A stretch of 64,000 nt of DNA. It comes from Cryptomeria japonica. Taxonomy: Eukaryota; Streptophyta; Pinopsida; Cupressales; Cupressaceae. Shown piece after piece: positions 22,056 through 32,306 of the stretch. The stretch covers positions 912,707,009 to 912,771,008 of the forward strand of contig NC_081414.1 of the NCBI RefSeq assembly GCF_030272615.1, read 5' to 3'. Below the pieces are notes generated by a model. It was not told the DNA's origin. It did not search any database and saw only the letters and a program-made list of their open reading frames with translations. The position numbers were made by a program, and so were the translations under genes. The stretch's first letter is position 1, and the number at the start of each line of letters is the position of its first letter.

Positions 22056-25000
22056 ATGACGACCCCCAAAGCCGGAGGATCTACTAGTCGGCAAGCTCTC
22101 ATCAAGGAAGATCAGAGGAGCGACGAATTGGAGACCAGGATCGTGTCCAAGTGGAATAATATTGGAGACACCAACTTAGGAAACTTCAATGTGAAGAAGT
22201 TTCGAGAAGTCCCCTACATTGGCAAGCCATCACCTGTTGCAAGGAGGATAATCAAGAGTGGCATCATCAAGGCTGCAGGTTTCCCTCCCGCAGTCAAGTG
22301 TCATGAGTTGATGATCGAGTGTGCCCACCACTATGACTCACAATCAAGGACGATCGTAACCAAAGACGGGAACATCTTAGCTTACCTTTCAAAGGAAGCT
22401 ATAACCGAAGCTCTTCATCTTCCGGACCATAAAGACATGATTTACAAAAGCTTAGAAGGAGCAAGGTCAATCTATGAAGATGATCCTAAGTCTTGTTTGA
22501 ACTTCATCAATAAGAATTGGTTGCTCAAAAGTCGGCCTCGTCTGAACAAGATTCCCAATACACCACATAGGATTGACTTCCAGGAGGAATACAGAGACTT
22601 GATAACTTTGCTCAATCGAGTTACAAGTGCTTCTCAAGCCTTCTTCTTCGAAAAGTGGATGTTCTTCTTCATACAAGTGATAGTCCAAGGAAAAGGAATG
22701 CTTCATTGAGCCAGAATCATTAGCAATTGTCTGGACGTGCAGTTGAGAAGGCTAAGACCCACCAAATCATTCCACATGAGCTCATATGTTATATATGCCT
22801 TGATCAGCAGTTTCGAATATGCAGGGCTACCTCACAGAGGAGTGATTGGAAGAGGACCCGGAGAAATAAGAGTTTGTGATTCTTATGTTCATCTGCATCA
22901 TCTGCCTAGAAGTGACTACAAGTTAGTCAATGACACCTTCACGATGAACATTACCAGGATATTTTAAGGAGGAATTCACAATCGACTGTCTCTGGATGCA
23001 CAGGAGCTTGTGAAGAAGTATGGCGCATGGTTTATCCAGTTTCAAAAGTTCACATACATCAGAGTTCATGGGTGTCCTTCACCTCCCTACATGTTGCCAA
23101 GATATCCAACAAACAGAATAGTGCTACTTGAGGTGACTAGACAGTTGGCAGCTTATGCGAAGGCATCCAGACACAAGCATGGAAATGGAATTCCCATGCC
23201 CATCATACTAGGGAAATCAGTTGAAGTGTGTCCTAATACTCAAGTCGCAGAAGATGTAGAGAAGGAATTATCTTTATACTCATTCGCATCCTTTGCCTCG
23301 TGAGAGAATTTTGATCCTCATGGTTATATGGAGGAGACAGTCAGTAGGAAGTACAAGCATGAGTTTCAGGTGGAGGACTTTTGGATGAATCTCCCAGGTG
23401 ATTTAGAGGTTAAAAGAAAGATGCATTCTAGGCTACCCTTAGATCTCATCAGGAAATGCAAAGTTTATAGAGTAGCCGATCAAGCCCAGGATAATGGTAG
23501 ATACCTCTAGTCGTCCTATGAGAAAGAGGACAAAGAAGTGAAGATAGATTGGAATGAGCCCGAGGTTTTAGACTTGAGAGCTTTGATGGCTCCCATTTTA
23601 TCCTACACTCGTAGATGGGTGGATGTACAGCATCAAAAGTTGAAGGAGCAGAATGTATCAATGACATTTACTTTGGAGGCAAGACCAGAAGAAGGAGAAG
23701 CAAGTGTGAGTGAGAATACTTCTCATTCCAAAGGCTCAAAGAGGAAAGAAGGACCTGAGAAGAAAGAACCTTCCAAGAAGAAGCAGAAAATAAACCCTGA
23801 TCACCCACCAAGCACATCTTCTAGGCATGAAAAGGAGGCGAGTCAAGGGGAAGATCAGAGGCAGATAGTATATGAAGTTGATGAGTCTATGGAATCCATG
23901 GTACAGAATGATAAACAAGAGAAAGGATAGACACCTGAGCATTCATCAAGTCAATCTCCCCAAGTTGATGCTAATGAGCAACACGAAGAAAAGAATGATG
24001 ATGAAGCAACATCTCCTTTCTGGGAAGATAGGCCACTACCTAAAGAAATACAAGTGAGGGAAACAAGATCTGCCATTCCTGATTGGCTGAAAGAGAGACT
24101 GACAAGGGTAGCTGTGGTTAAAGAGGAAGAAGATGTGTTTGACTTGGAAAGCCTTATAGGAAATTCTCATGAGGTAATGGAGAAGAAGAAGGCCACAAAG
24201 ATGTCTAAGGTAATTAGAGATGAGACAGGATCTAGGAAAGTGCAGGTAGCTACACCAGTGGTGGACAAATATGAGGATGAGATTCTTGCAGATGAGTATG
24301 ACTTAGAAACATTTGAGCTTGGTCCACTTACCTCTGAACAAGCGATGGAAGAAGCCACTGATTCATTTGAAGCACTTAAAGACAAACTCAAAGAAGAAAT
24401 GGAAAAGAATAAGAAGCTTGAAAGGGAGGTCAGTGCTTGGAGGAACTATTTTAGTCACCTTAATCAGCCCTTGAGACGTCAGGATCCAGCAGTATCTCCT
24501 TTACAATCACTCCCTCTTGAATCAGTAGGCGAGGCAGAAAGGGTGAAGAGCTTGGTTCAACTTATGAGCTCTTGGATTGATAAATCCCACACGGTAGCCG
24601 TTGAATTTGCAACAAGAATGATGAAGACAGTTCATCGAGCTATCCAGGTCCTTGAGATTATCCATAATCTAATGATAACTGTAGTTGCATTCACTCACAC
24701 TAGAGATGTTATCATTCCTGTCTTACAAGTGATAAGACAAACACCAAGACAGATTTTGGCACAAGAAAAGATAATGGATGGAGGAACCCATAACCTCCTA
24801 CAGTGGTCAGCTCTGCTTCAGATGAAAGAGGTCCTTTTTGAAGACATCAACACCAGATGCAGTCGAGTTGAAGGTATCATTCATCCAATTCAAGATAAGG
24901 TGTTTGAGGTGTTGTGTACCATTCTTGATAGGCGGATCGAGATTGAGACAGATGTGGACATCCAAGAGTTGGAGGAGAGAGTCAAGGTCATCTTTTGCAA

Positions 25001-25280
25001 AGAGGAGAACATCATCACAGATAAGCAATGAGATCAGATGTACACTACTATGTTCCTGATTGAGAAGACCAAAGAACTTGAACCTGGATGGGAGACAACT
25101 CTTCTCACTGCTTTTGATCAAGTCCTTCACTTGGAAGAACGAATGAAGAATCTTCCTGAGATTCCCATTGCTGAGATTGAGGGAATTGTGTCCAGCTTCA
25201 TTGAATATGCTAAGAAAGAGCATAGGAAAGGGAACAAAATTCTAGATGAAAAGTTGTTATAGGATGATATGGCAGCTTAA
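22056..25280 (+). pseudogene. Gene B: accessory gene of unit B, one frame broken only by stops
   Basis: ATG 22056 starts MTTPKAGGSTSRQ. A single frame of about 1,070 codons runs to TAA 25278 with no frameshift. Seven stops interrupt it: 22707 TGA, 22965 TAA, 23301 TGA, 23508 TAG, 23928 TAG, 25029 TGA, 25260 TAG. The N-terminal part (to about residue 500) has conserved blocks shared with gene A: KSGIIKAAGFPPAVKCHEL, AYLSKEAITEALHLPDHKD, IDFQEEYRDLITLLNRV, WMFFFIQ, PRYPTNRIVLLEVTRQ. A Lys/Pro/Glu-rich linker follows (KRKEGPEKKEPSKKKQK), which could be a nuclear signal, then a helical C-terminus with an EELKDKLKEEMEKNKK-like coiled coil. No known enzyme motif was seen. The role is unknown; its position within the unit suggests an element-serving function. 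The frame preserved without indels implies recent activity. Confidence 0.75.
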
Positions 25281-26346
25281 TTCCTATTGGTCTATGTCTC
25301 CTCGGTTTTTGTGCCAATTCTTTATTGGCTATGGATTAGTGATGTTTATCTAAATGGGGACTTTTTTGTAACAAACCCTAATCAGGGTTTAGGTGTCAAA
25401 ATCTCAGCCGTTGATCTTCTTTTGATCCGGGCCATTTATTGTATTTGAGGATGCTATATATACCCTCACTCATTTCATTTCAAAAGTTAGAAGTTAGAGA
25501 AGAGAGAGAGAGCTTAAAGAGAAGAAAGTTAGAAAGTTATTGTTGTAGCAAGATTGAGTAGTGAAGAAAGAATTTTGAACAATTGTTGTCCATTTGGCTA
25601 TGAGATCAATAAAATATTGAATTTATGGTGTTTTATTGCAATACTTGTGGCTATCTTCATGATTGTTTATTTTCTTGAATCACTCTTAGTTGAAGTAGCA
25701 TTTAAGTTTTAAGTTTGAAAGACGAAGTGTTGTGCTTGATCTTTGATAAGATTCATATTCCAAACCACTAGCTTCTTACTGATTGTAAGGATGGCTTGTG
25801 TGGTCAACTGGAAACCTTGAGATTGATTAAGAACTCAATCATTCCTAGAAGTATTGATATGTATCTCTATGATAGTATCTATATCCCTGATGATTTGAAA
25901 AACTATTGAATCCCCTTAGAAGATCGCATCAATTCCAGTAGAGTTGTAATTTCTTGGCGAAACTGAAATTGGTATAATCTTATCAAGTCTAGTCTTCATT
26001 GAGTCATTCTTAGGATCAGTTCAAGTATTCCTTCTTTAAAACCCTTATCTTTTGACATTTTTTGAAAAATCTATTAGTGTTAGGAAAATCCTGTTCCTGC
26101 ATTTGGAAAGAAAGTAACGTGGACAAGCTTTCTCTGAAAGTACGTAAGGCCCCTTGAAGAAACAACATATACAACGACCACTGGTGCTTATCCACACGTA
26201 GAGATCCTACAACAAAGAACCTTGAAGTCATCCCGATTGATCCTTTTCGCGACATCTTCAGCATTCGAAGACTTTAATCAAGAGAGGATAAGGTACCTTT
26301 AGGTATTTTATTCTGTGTTTGTTCGTGTACAAAATACACATCAACA
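25281..26346 (+). promoter_or_regulatory. Right-end regulatory region of unit B (U3/R/U5-like)
   Basis: AAACCCTAATCAGGGTTT near 25373 is an imperfect inverted repeat. It is followed by GCCGTTGATC, TATATATA at 25455-25462 and a GA-rich run (GAAGAGAGAGAGAG near 25500). The last 70 bases (AGAGAGGATAAGGTACC ... CATCAACA) match the end of the minus-strand unit. Transcripts starting here would leave the unit rightward, as an LTR promoter would. Confidence 0.55.
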
Positions 26347-26351
26347 CCACC
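26347..26351. repeat. Target-site duplication CCACC (right copy)
   Basis: It matches 17757-17761. Confidence 0.85.
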
Positions 26352-26780
26352 CCACAATCTTCTCTACTTCCACGAACGTCTTCTCATCCCTCTTAGTAGT
26401 CATATTAGTGTGTTGAGTTCAGCTCTCATTTTGTTCGTCATTTGGAAGACTTCTTTTTTGGGGGGTAATGATGTAGACGGTAGTTATAACGTGTTTGGGA
26501 ATAACTGTTAATAATAATGTAGCTAGCGGTGTAATCTCATTGTTCCAGAACAGTTGGTAGTTACCGATGGTATTTATAACCAATCGCCAAGTACTATATA
26601 TACTATATTGCTGTATCGAGAACCATTATTGGTTATTGATTGTACTAGCATTACACTCTAGAATGAAACGAGATGTCTTTCTCGCCATATTGTTGGGTTA
26701 TTTATTGTGATATTACTTTACTGTTCAATATTATCTCCTTCTACTGTTTACTCTGTGTACTTAAACTAGTTCCTTTCAAG
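26352..26780 (+). other. 3' tail of gene C and its downstream promoter-like region
   Basis: The first 40 bases continue the gene C frame to TAG TAG near 26393. The rest contains a GGGGGG run (26460), TGATGTAGACGG near 26470, and a TATA box TATATATA at 26595. This is the same gene-then-TATA order as units A and B. It is probably the right end of the element that carried gene C; I could not fix its boundaries or a target duplication. Confidence 0.4.
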
Positions 26781-28175
26781 AGTAAACATTGTGCCTTTTC
26801 TTTGCTCTCTTCATAACCAAGACCAATTTTTATAGATGGTGATCTTTGTTCAGCCATGATATTATTTAGAATGGCAATGCTCTTTTCGAACTTGAGACTT
26901 TTGTTTAGTTTTGCAGTAGTTTTCTCTAATTCCTTCCTTAGAGAGAGAATCTCAAATTCTAGTCTTCCACAATTTTATTCCCTTATCTTTAATTGAGATC
27001 TAATTTTTTCTTCAATTTGATTGGCTTCTTCAATTTGAACTTTCAAATCTATGATCACTTTTTTGGACTCTTCAAGTATTTTTGCCCTTTGATTTACACT
27101 CTTTCTGAAACAACAGCTTATACTTGGAATTCTTCTTTCTAAGTTTCCTAATCTCTTCTATAGCATGATAGAGTTCTTCCTCAAAATCTTCATCATGATC
27201 ATCTTCATTATCAGATTTAACCTTCTCTTCCTCATTTGAGTACCTATTTTCTTTATCATTATTTACAGTGATATTGCTTTGTGTTTCAAATGCCATAAAA
27301 AGCATCTCTTCTCTATAGCTGTCCCAATCACTTTCATTGGATGAAAAATTATCTTTATACGAATAGGGACTCTTCCTGTAATTATAGAATTTCTTCTTGT
27401 TATTTTTATCATGCTTGTGACCATTCTTGTTTCCTTTCTTTGTATAATGCCCTTCTTCTTCATCACTATCACTTCCTTTTAAATATGGGCATTTCTTGAT
27501 AAAATGTCATACTTTTCCACAATTGAAACATTTAAATGGCAACTTACCCATAGTCTTTCAGCTTTTTAACTTCCACGCGAAATGAACTTCCTCCTTGTTT
27601 GTTTCTTCCTTTTTAGATGTATTGTCCCTTTCGGTCCTCATCTCATATGCATTGAGGATTCCATATAGCTCATCCATGGTTAATTTATCCAAGTCCTTCA
27701 TCTCTCCTATTATAGAAACTTTAGCATTGAATCTTAAGGAAGAGATCTTAAAACCTTTTGCACTACCATTGAGTCTTCCATTTTTTCACCAAAACCCTTT
27801 CTGGTATTGACTATCTCTTCTACTCGAAGCAAATAGGCATCAACATTTTCTTCATCCATCATCTTTAGACTCTCAAATTGTTGTCAATGGGTCTAAAGTT
27901 TTGCTTTCTTTACTTTACTATCTCCTTCATAAATATTTTTTAATTTATCCCACATATCCTTAGCAGATTTGCAATGCATTACTTTCACAAATTTGGATTC
28001 AAATTTAGTTCACATAAGATTGCATTTTTGTCTTTAGCGTTGTTTTCACTTGCCCTCTTTATTGCTTGATTTGTTGGGGAAGTCGCAAGTGGTGTATAGC
28101 CTTTCTCAGCTGATTGCCAAATATCATAGAGCACTATTTAAGTTTCCATCTTTTAGCTCCCAAAGGCATAACGAT
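26781..28175 (-). pseudogene. Copia element 1 gag remnant with zinc knuckle
   Basis: The minus strand shows a Copia-type gag: KSAKDMWDKLKNIYEGDS, MMDEENVDAYLLRVEEIV, VVQKVLRSLP, a CCHC knuckle (CFNCGKV, H, then KKCP; near 27490-27530), an acidic EEELYHAIEEIRKLRKKNS coiled coil, and SIKIGLGYEES at the end near 26840. Several frameshifts and stops are present. It pairs with the RT and RNase H pieces at 14.1 and 10.0 kb as parts of one element. Confidence 0.75.
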
Positions 28176-29121
28176 AATCTTTTACTTTTCCAAAAACTTA
28201 ATTAATCACTTCAAAATTAAATTCACATTAGCACATATGCAAGATCTAATAATAAGGAACACAGTATGAACACAATTTATGGAGAAACCCTTGCGGGAGA
28301 AAACCATGACAAAAATATTGCCCATATAAACTTGTCTTTACAAGCTTTGTAGGCATCAAACTACAGGAGACACCAATCCCCAATACTTGAGCATCAACTC
28401 AATAAGATGCAACAATATCTTTCAATATGAGGCACCAACCTCACTAATATGAACTCCTCAAAATTATGCTATAAGTCTGTTCACAAGTTTGCTATAATAT
28501 TGCCCATAAATCTGCTATAATGTCTGCCTTTAAATTCACTCCAACACTCCTCACAATTCCTCCATAAAATCTGAAAATATACTCCTTTAGAGGTGGGATC
28601 TGCCGGTCTATTAATAACATAACTCTTGTTCACCACACCTTTGAACTCTTACAAAATGCTCATCTTATACCTTTCCAATAGAGGCGATTCACTTTGAAAA
28701 AATGTCCTTTCACATTAAACGTTATAACCCATGCTGATTGCACTACTTCATAATAGCTGTTTCCTTTACATGATCATACCACTTCATAAATCTGTTTTCC
28801 CAAGCTTAAATCACACCTTTTTGTTATGACATCTAAGACAAAATACTTCAACCTTTTGGATAAGACAAATTGTCTTATATGAGTAGCGCTGATTTGAAGG
28901 AAGTCGGCTAAACGGAAGTTGATTTGTCATTTGGTTTATAACAAAAAATATTTATTTAATTTTCTTTATAATCTTTTAAGCACCATAAATAAATATTTAT
29001 TTATTTAAACTCATTTCAATGCTGGTCGGCGTGATTATGTTTATGAAGACAATTAGTTACCATTGGCATTTCTTTCATCAATCAATCTGGTTTCTTTGAC
29101 ATCAATGACAATATTTCAACA
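28176..29121 (-). mobile_element. Copia element 1 5' LTR and leader
   Basis: On the minus strand an LTR starts TGTTGAAATATTGTCATTG at 29121 and matches the 3' LTR copy ending at 9814. GAGAAACCCTTGCGGGAGAAA near 28282 is an inverted-repeat-like block. I did not find a clear primer-binding site, so the inner LTR border is uncertain. Confidence 0.55.
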
Positions 29122-30079
29122 ATAGGAATAAAGGATGATTTTTTAATCAGTGACAAAATAAATCTATATGAATGCAATAATAAGCTTTGAAATTATTCAT
29201 TAATTGACAAGTTGAGTAGCATAGCCAGGTTTTCATTCTGTTCATAGAGAAACCGACTAATGATAAATCATAAAACTATGGAAGAATCAAAGTCTTATGC
29301 CATTGCAATAGGATTAAAGATGATGTCATTATTTTTTTTTAATACATTTTGGGTAGGAAGGCCCCTAGTTTACTCTTTCCTTTGAAATTAGACATATCTG
29401 AGTGAAGATTCCTATCAAGAGAACTTGTTCATGATCATCTTTCCAAAAATGGAAAGAGGCACAAACCATTCTATCGTATTAGATGAATTTTTCCTTCTGT
29501 TGTTCATTTTTAATAATATTCTGGTACAATTTTTAAGAGTCATCACTATTATCTTGGCTTACAAAGGTGTATTTGTCACTTTAATGTAAAAATGGTAATA
29601 CAAATGTAATCTCTTGGCCTGAGCAATAAAAACAAGAATGTTTCCTTCACCCCTCATTTTCTGGATGATTCTAATCCACAATTTGTACTAGGGTTTCATT
29701 TCGTATTTGAAACTTAGAAGGAATTGAGCACAAGCAAAAATATAGAGGTTAAATTTAGCATTTAGTAGTTTCTATATTATAAAAAAAATAATATCTGTTT
29801 TGTCATTTAAAAGGATGTATTTTAACAAAAATGGACATTTATGTTTGGTACAATGAAATTTATCTTATCTTTTGTGTCTTAGTGTAGTTTGTTCATTTAA
29901 AAAGTATGAATATTATGAACATACTCAAACTATTAATCAAAAGATTTAGGAAATTTTCATATTGTGTGCTAAGTAGCTTCTCAACAAAAATAAGAGTTCA
30001 AAGTATTTGACTACATAATATTTATTACATTCTTCTCCAATATAATGTGTTTTTTCTTATTATTTTTTTCCTAAAACAG
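29122..30079. other. Non-coding, probably intronic
   Basis: AT-rich with no ORF, ending in an acceptor-like TTTTTTTCCTAAAACAG at 30079. If the downstream exons are real, the whole Copia nest may sit in an upstream intron of that gene. Confidence 0.45.
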
Positions 30080-32233
30080 GAAAATCTAATGAATACACAA
30101 CTTATGCCCGTTGCACAACCTAGTCAACAGGTATTGATAAGCACAATCTTTGGTCCATTTGAATACGTTGCATGTTTTATTGGATGTTTACATTGAATAG
30201 ATTGCATCAAGATTATTGATTTATCTTTTGGAACTGAAGATTTATCATAATAGACTGTGCTTGCCCTCACCGATGGAGGGAGACCATCAACAACAATCTA
30301 TTTCGTGGATGTCTACCGACAGTCAACAAATTTTCCTACCTGAACATCCTAACTTGATATTATCCCAAAGGTGGGATTCATAATTTTACAAAATGGTTTT
30401 AGAATTCTTATACTGATTTTCATTTGCGTTATTGTTGTCTCTACTAAGTGATAAGCAATTGATCATATCAATATGTATGTGTTTTTTAATTTTGCAGAGA
30501 TGTTGATCATGTAGATAACCACCTGACAATTCCTCCAAGATATGTTCTTAATGGTAGGCATGCTGATATGGATGAAACTTCAAGCCAACAGGAAACATGT
30601 TTTAGTGAATTGAACCGAGGCACGAGACTAAGTTTGCAATTGGGCAACCATTGCTTTCAGCTGCAACACCCATTTGATTCTTTTTCTGGAAACAAAAATT
30701 TCAAGATGGAGATGGATATGAATTCACAAGACTCGCTCATAGACTTCCAAAATTGTGGCCATGAAACTCTTGGAATTCCATATGATGGGTTGCTTCAACA
30801 ACTGCCAGCAAGTTCCAGCCATGCTGCCATGCCTCTCTGTGCTCCGGTAAGATGTTAACCATGAAATGAACAATTTAAATGGAATTTCATTACCATAATT
30901 TAGACTTTTCTAAAGTTTATTTACTTATACATGATTGTTTCTTTTTTCCTTATCATGGGGTAGTCCAATGCCTTGAGTTACATTATAGCATTAATGTAAA
31001 TTGTTACAAATCTTAAACCCTAGAAAATAACATATCTAGCTACTCTAAAAAGTGAAAATCATACTGTATTTTTCCACATAAGAGTATTAAGCCATTTAAT
31101 TGTATTCCTTTTATAAATATTTTTTTTCAATGTGAACATAGAATTTATCTCTTTAAAGTTTGGAAGGTGTTAATCATGACAGGAATGGTTTAAATAAAAT
31201 CTCATTACCATTATTTAGATTTTTTTAGTTTATTAACTTTTATATTATTTGTTTTTGTCTTGTCATGAGGTAGCCCAAGGCCTAGAGTTACATTATATTG
31301 TTGACATAAATTGCTGTTACATTATCCTAGAAAATGACATTTCTAGCTATTGTAAAATACGAAAACCATACTATATTTTCCCACTTGTAGGAATATCAAG
31401 CCATTTTAATTATACTTTTCTCAGTAATTAATAATTTTGTATTTGCAATGTGATCATAAAGTTTATCTCTTATATGATATTTTTTCATATCAATGCAGCA
31501 TAGATTTCCTTTCTGTAAATAAGTGTCTAAATAGAGGTGAGGGGAGAAGAGGAGGTATGATTTTTCTTGAAAATGCATAGTATGTTTTCTAGTTGAATTT
31601 TTTAATATCCAAGTAATTTGTTTTTTATCTAGGTTACTAGGTTCGGCTCCCTAGACCCCTAGTACTGATCCAGTCTGGTCCTGGTGCAGTCCGTCTGTGG
31701 TCCGGACAAAGTCCGTGATTCACAAGCCTGGTTTGGACTAGGTCAAACCCCAGAGGACCCAAGTCAAACCCAAGAGGACCCAAGTCGAACGCGAGGGTTT
31801 GATGGCCCAAAAATGGTGGTTTTTTTTAAATCCACCACATAAAAAAATTAAAATATAACCCTAAAAGTGAGTTTTAAAGCATACTGATTTGGATGCTTTC
31901 ACTTCTCAGCTTGTTGCATTTGATGACTCGGATAGCGAGCAAACTTATAGTGCAAGTGCAAGTGTAAGTGGCATTGGCATTGGTTCATCTAATGTCAATG
32001 TCAATGATGAGGAGGAGAATGAGGATGATGAACTAGAGAATCCATTTGATGATTAAACTTTAAATTATTGAAAGTTGAAATAATGATACTTGAATATTTT
32101 GTCATTTTGACATTAAACTTGATGTAAATGATGTTGTTATGGTAGGATCATGATGTTATGATTACAAGTTTATGTTGGTTTTGTTGTTTATATGATGCTA
32201 TGTGACATGCTAATCTTAATTCATGCTTATTGG

Positions 32234-32306
<73 letters not shown>

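Larger units (their letters stand above)
17762..26346 (+). mobile_element. Unit B: 8.6-kb LTR-like unit carrying a hairpin array and gene B
   Basis: The ends are TGTTGTGACC at 17762 and CACATCAACA at 26346 (TGTTG/CAACA inverted ends), with 5-bp duplications CCACC. In order it holds the start hairpin, the 17-copy hairpin array, an internal TATA box and leader, a 223-bp intron, gene B, then a TATA-bearing right end. No second copy of its own ends is seen inside, so it is not an ordinary two-LTR element. Either it is a solo LTR that contains a gene, or a single-unit derivative. Its ends match the solo unit at 10457-14120 and the right end of unit A. There is no gag, pol or integrase. Confidence 0.7.

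Noticed and set aside
22056-25280. Stop codon reassignment or read-through to explain in-frame TAG/TGA
   Set aside because: All three stops occur, neighbouring transposon genes show the same pattern with frameshifts as well, and methylation-driven decay explains them more simply.
28120-28150. Possible Copia primer-binding site (ATATCATAGAGC)
   Set aside because: Wrong orientation for the minus-strand element and inside readable gag sequence.
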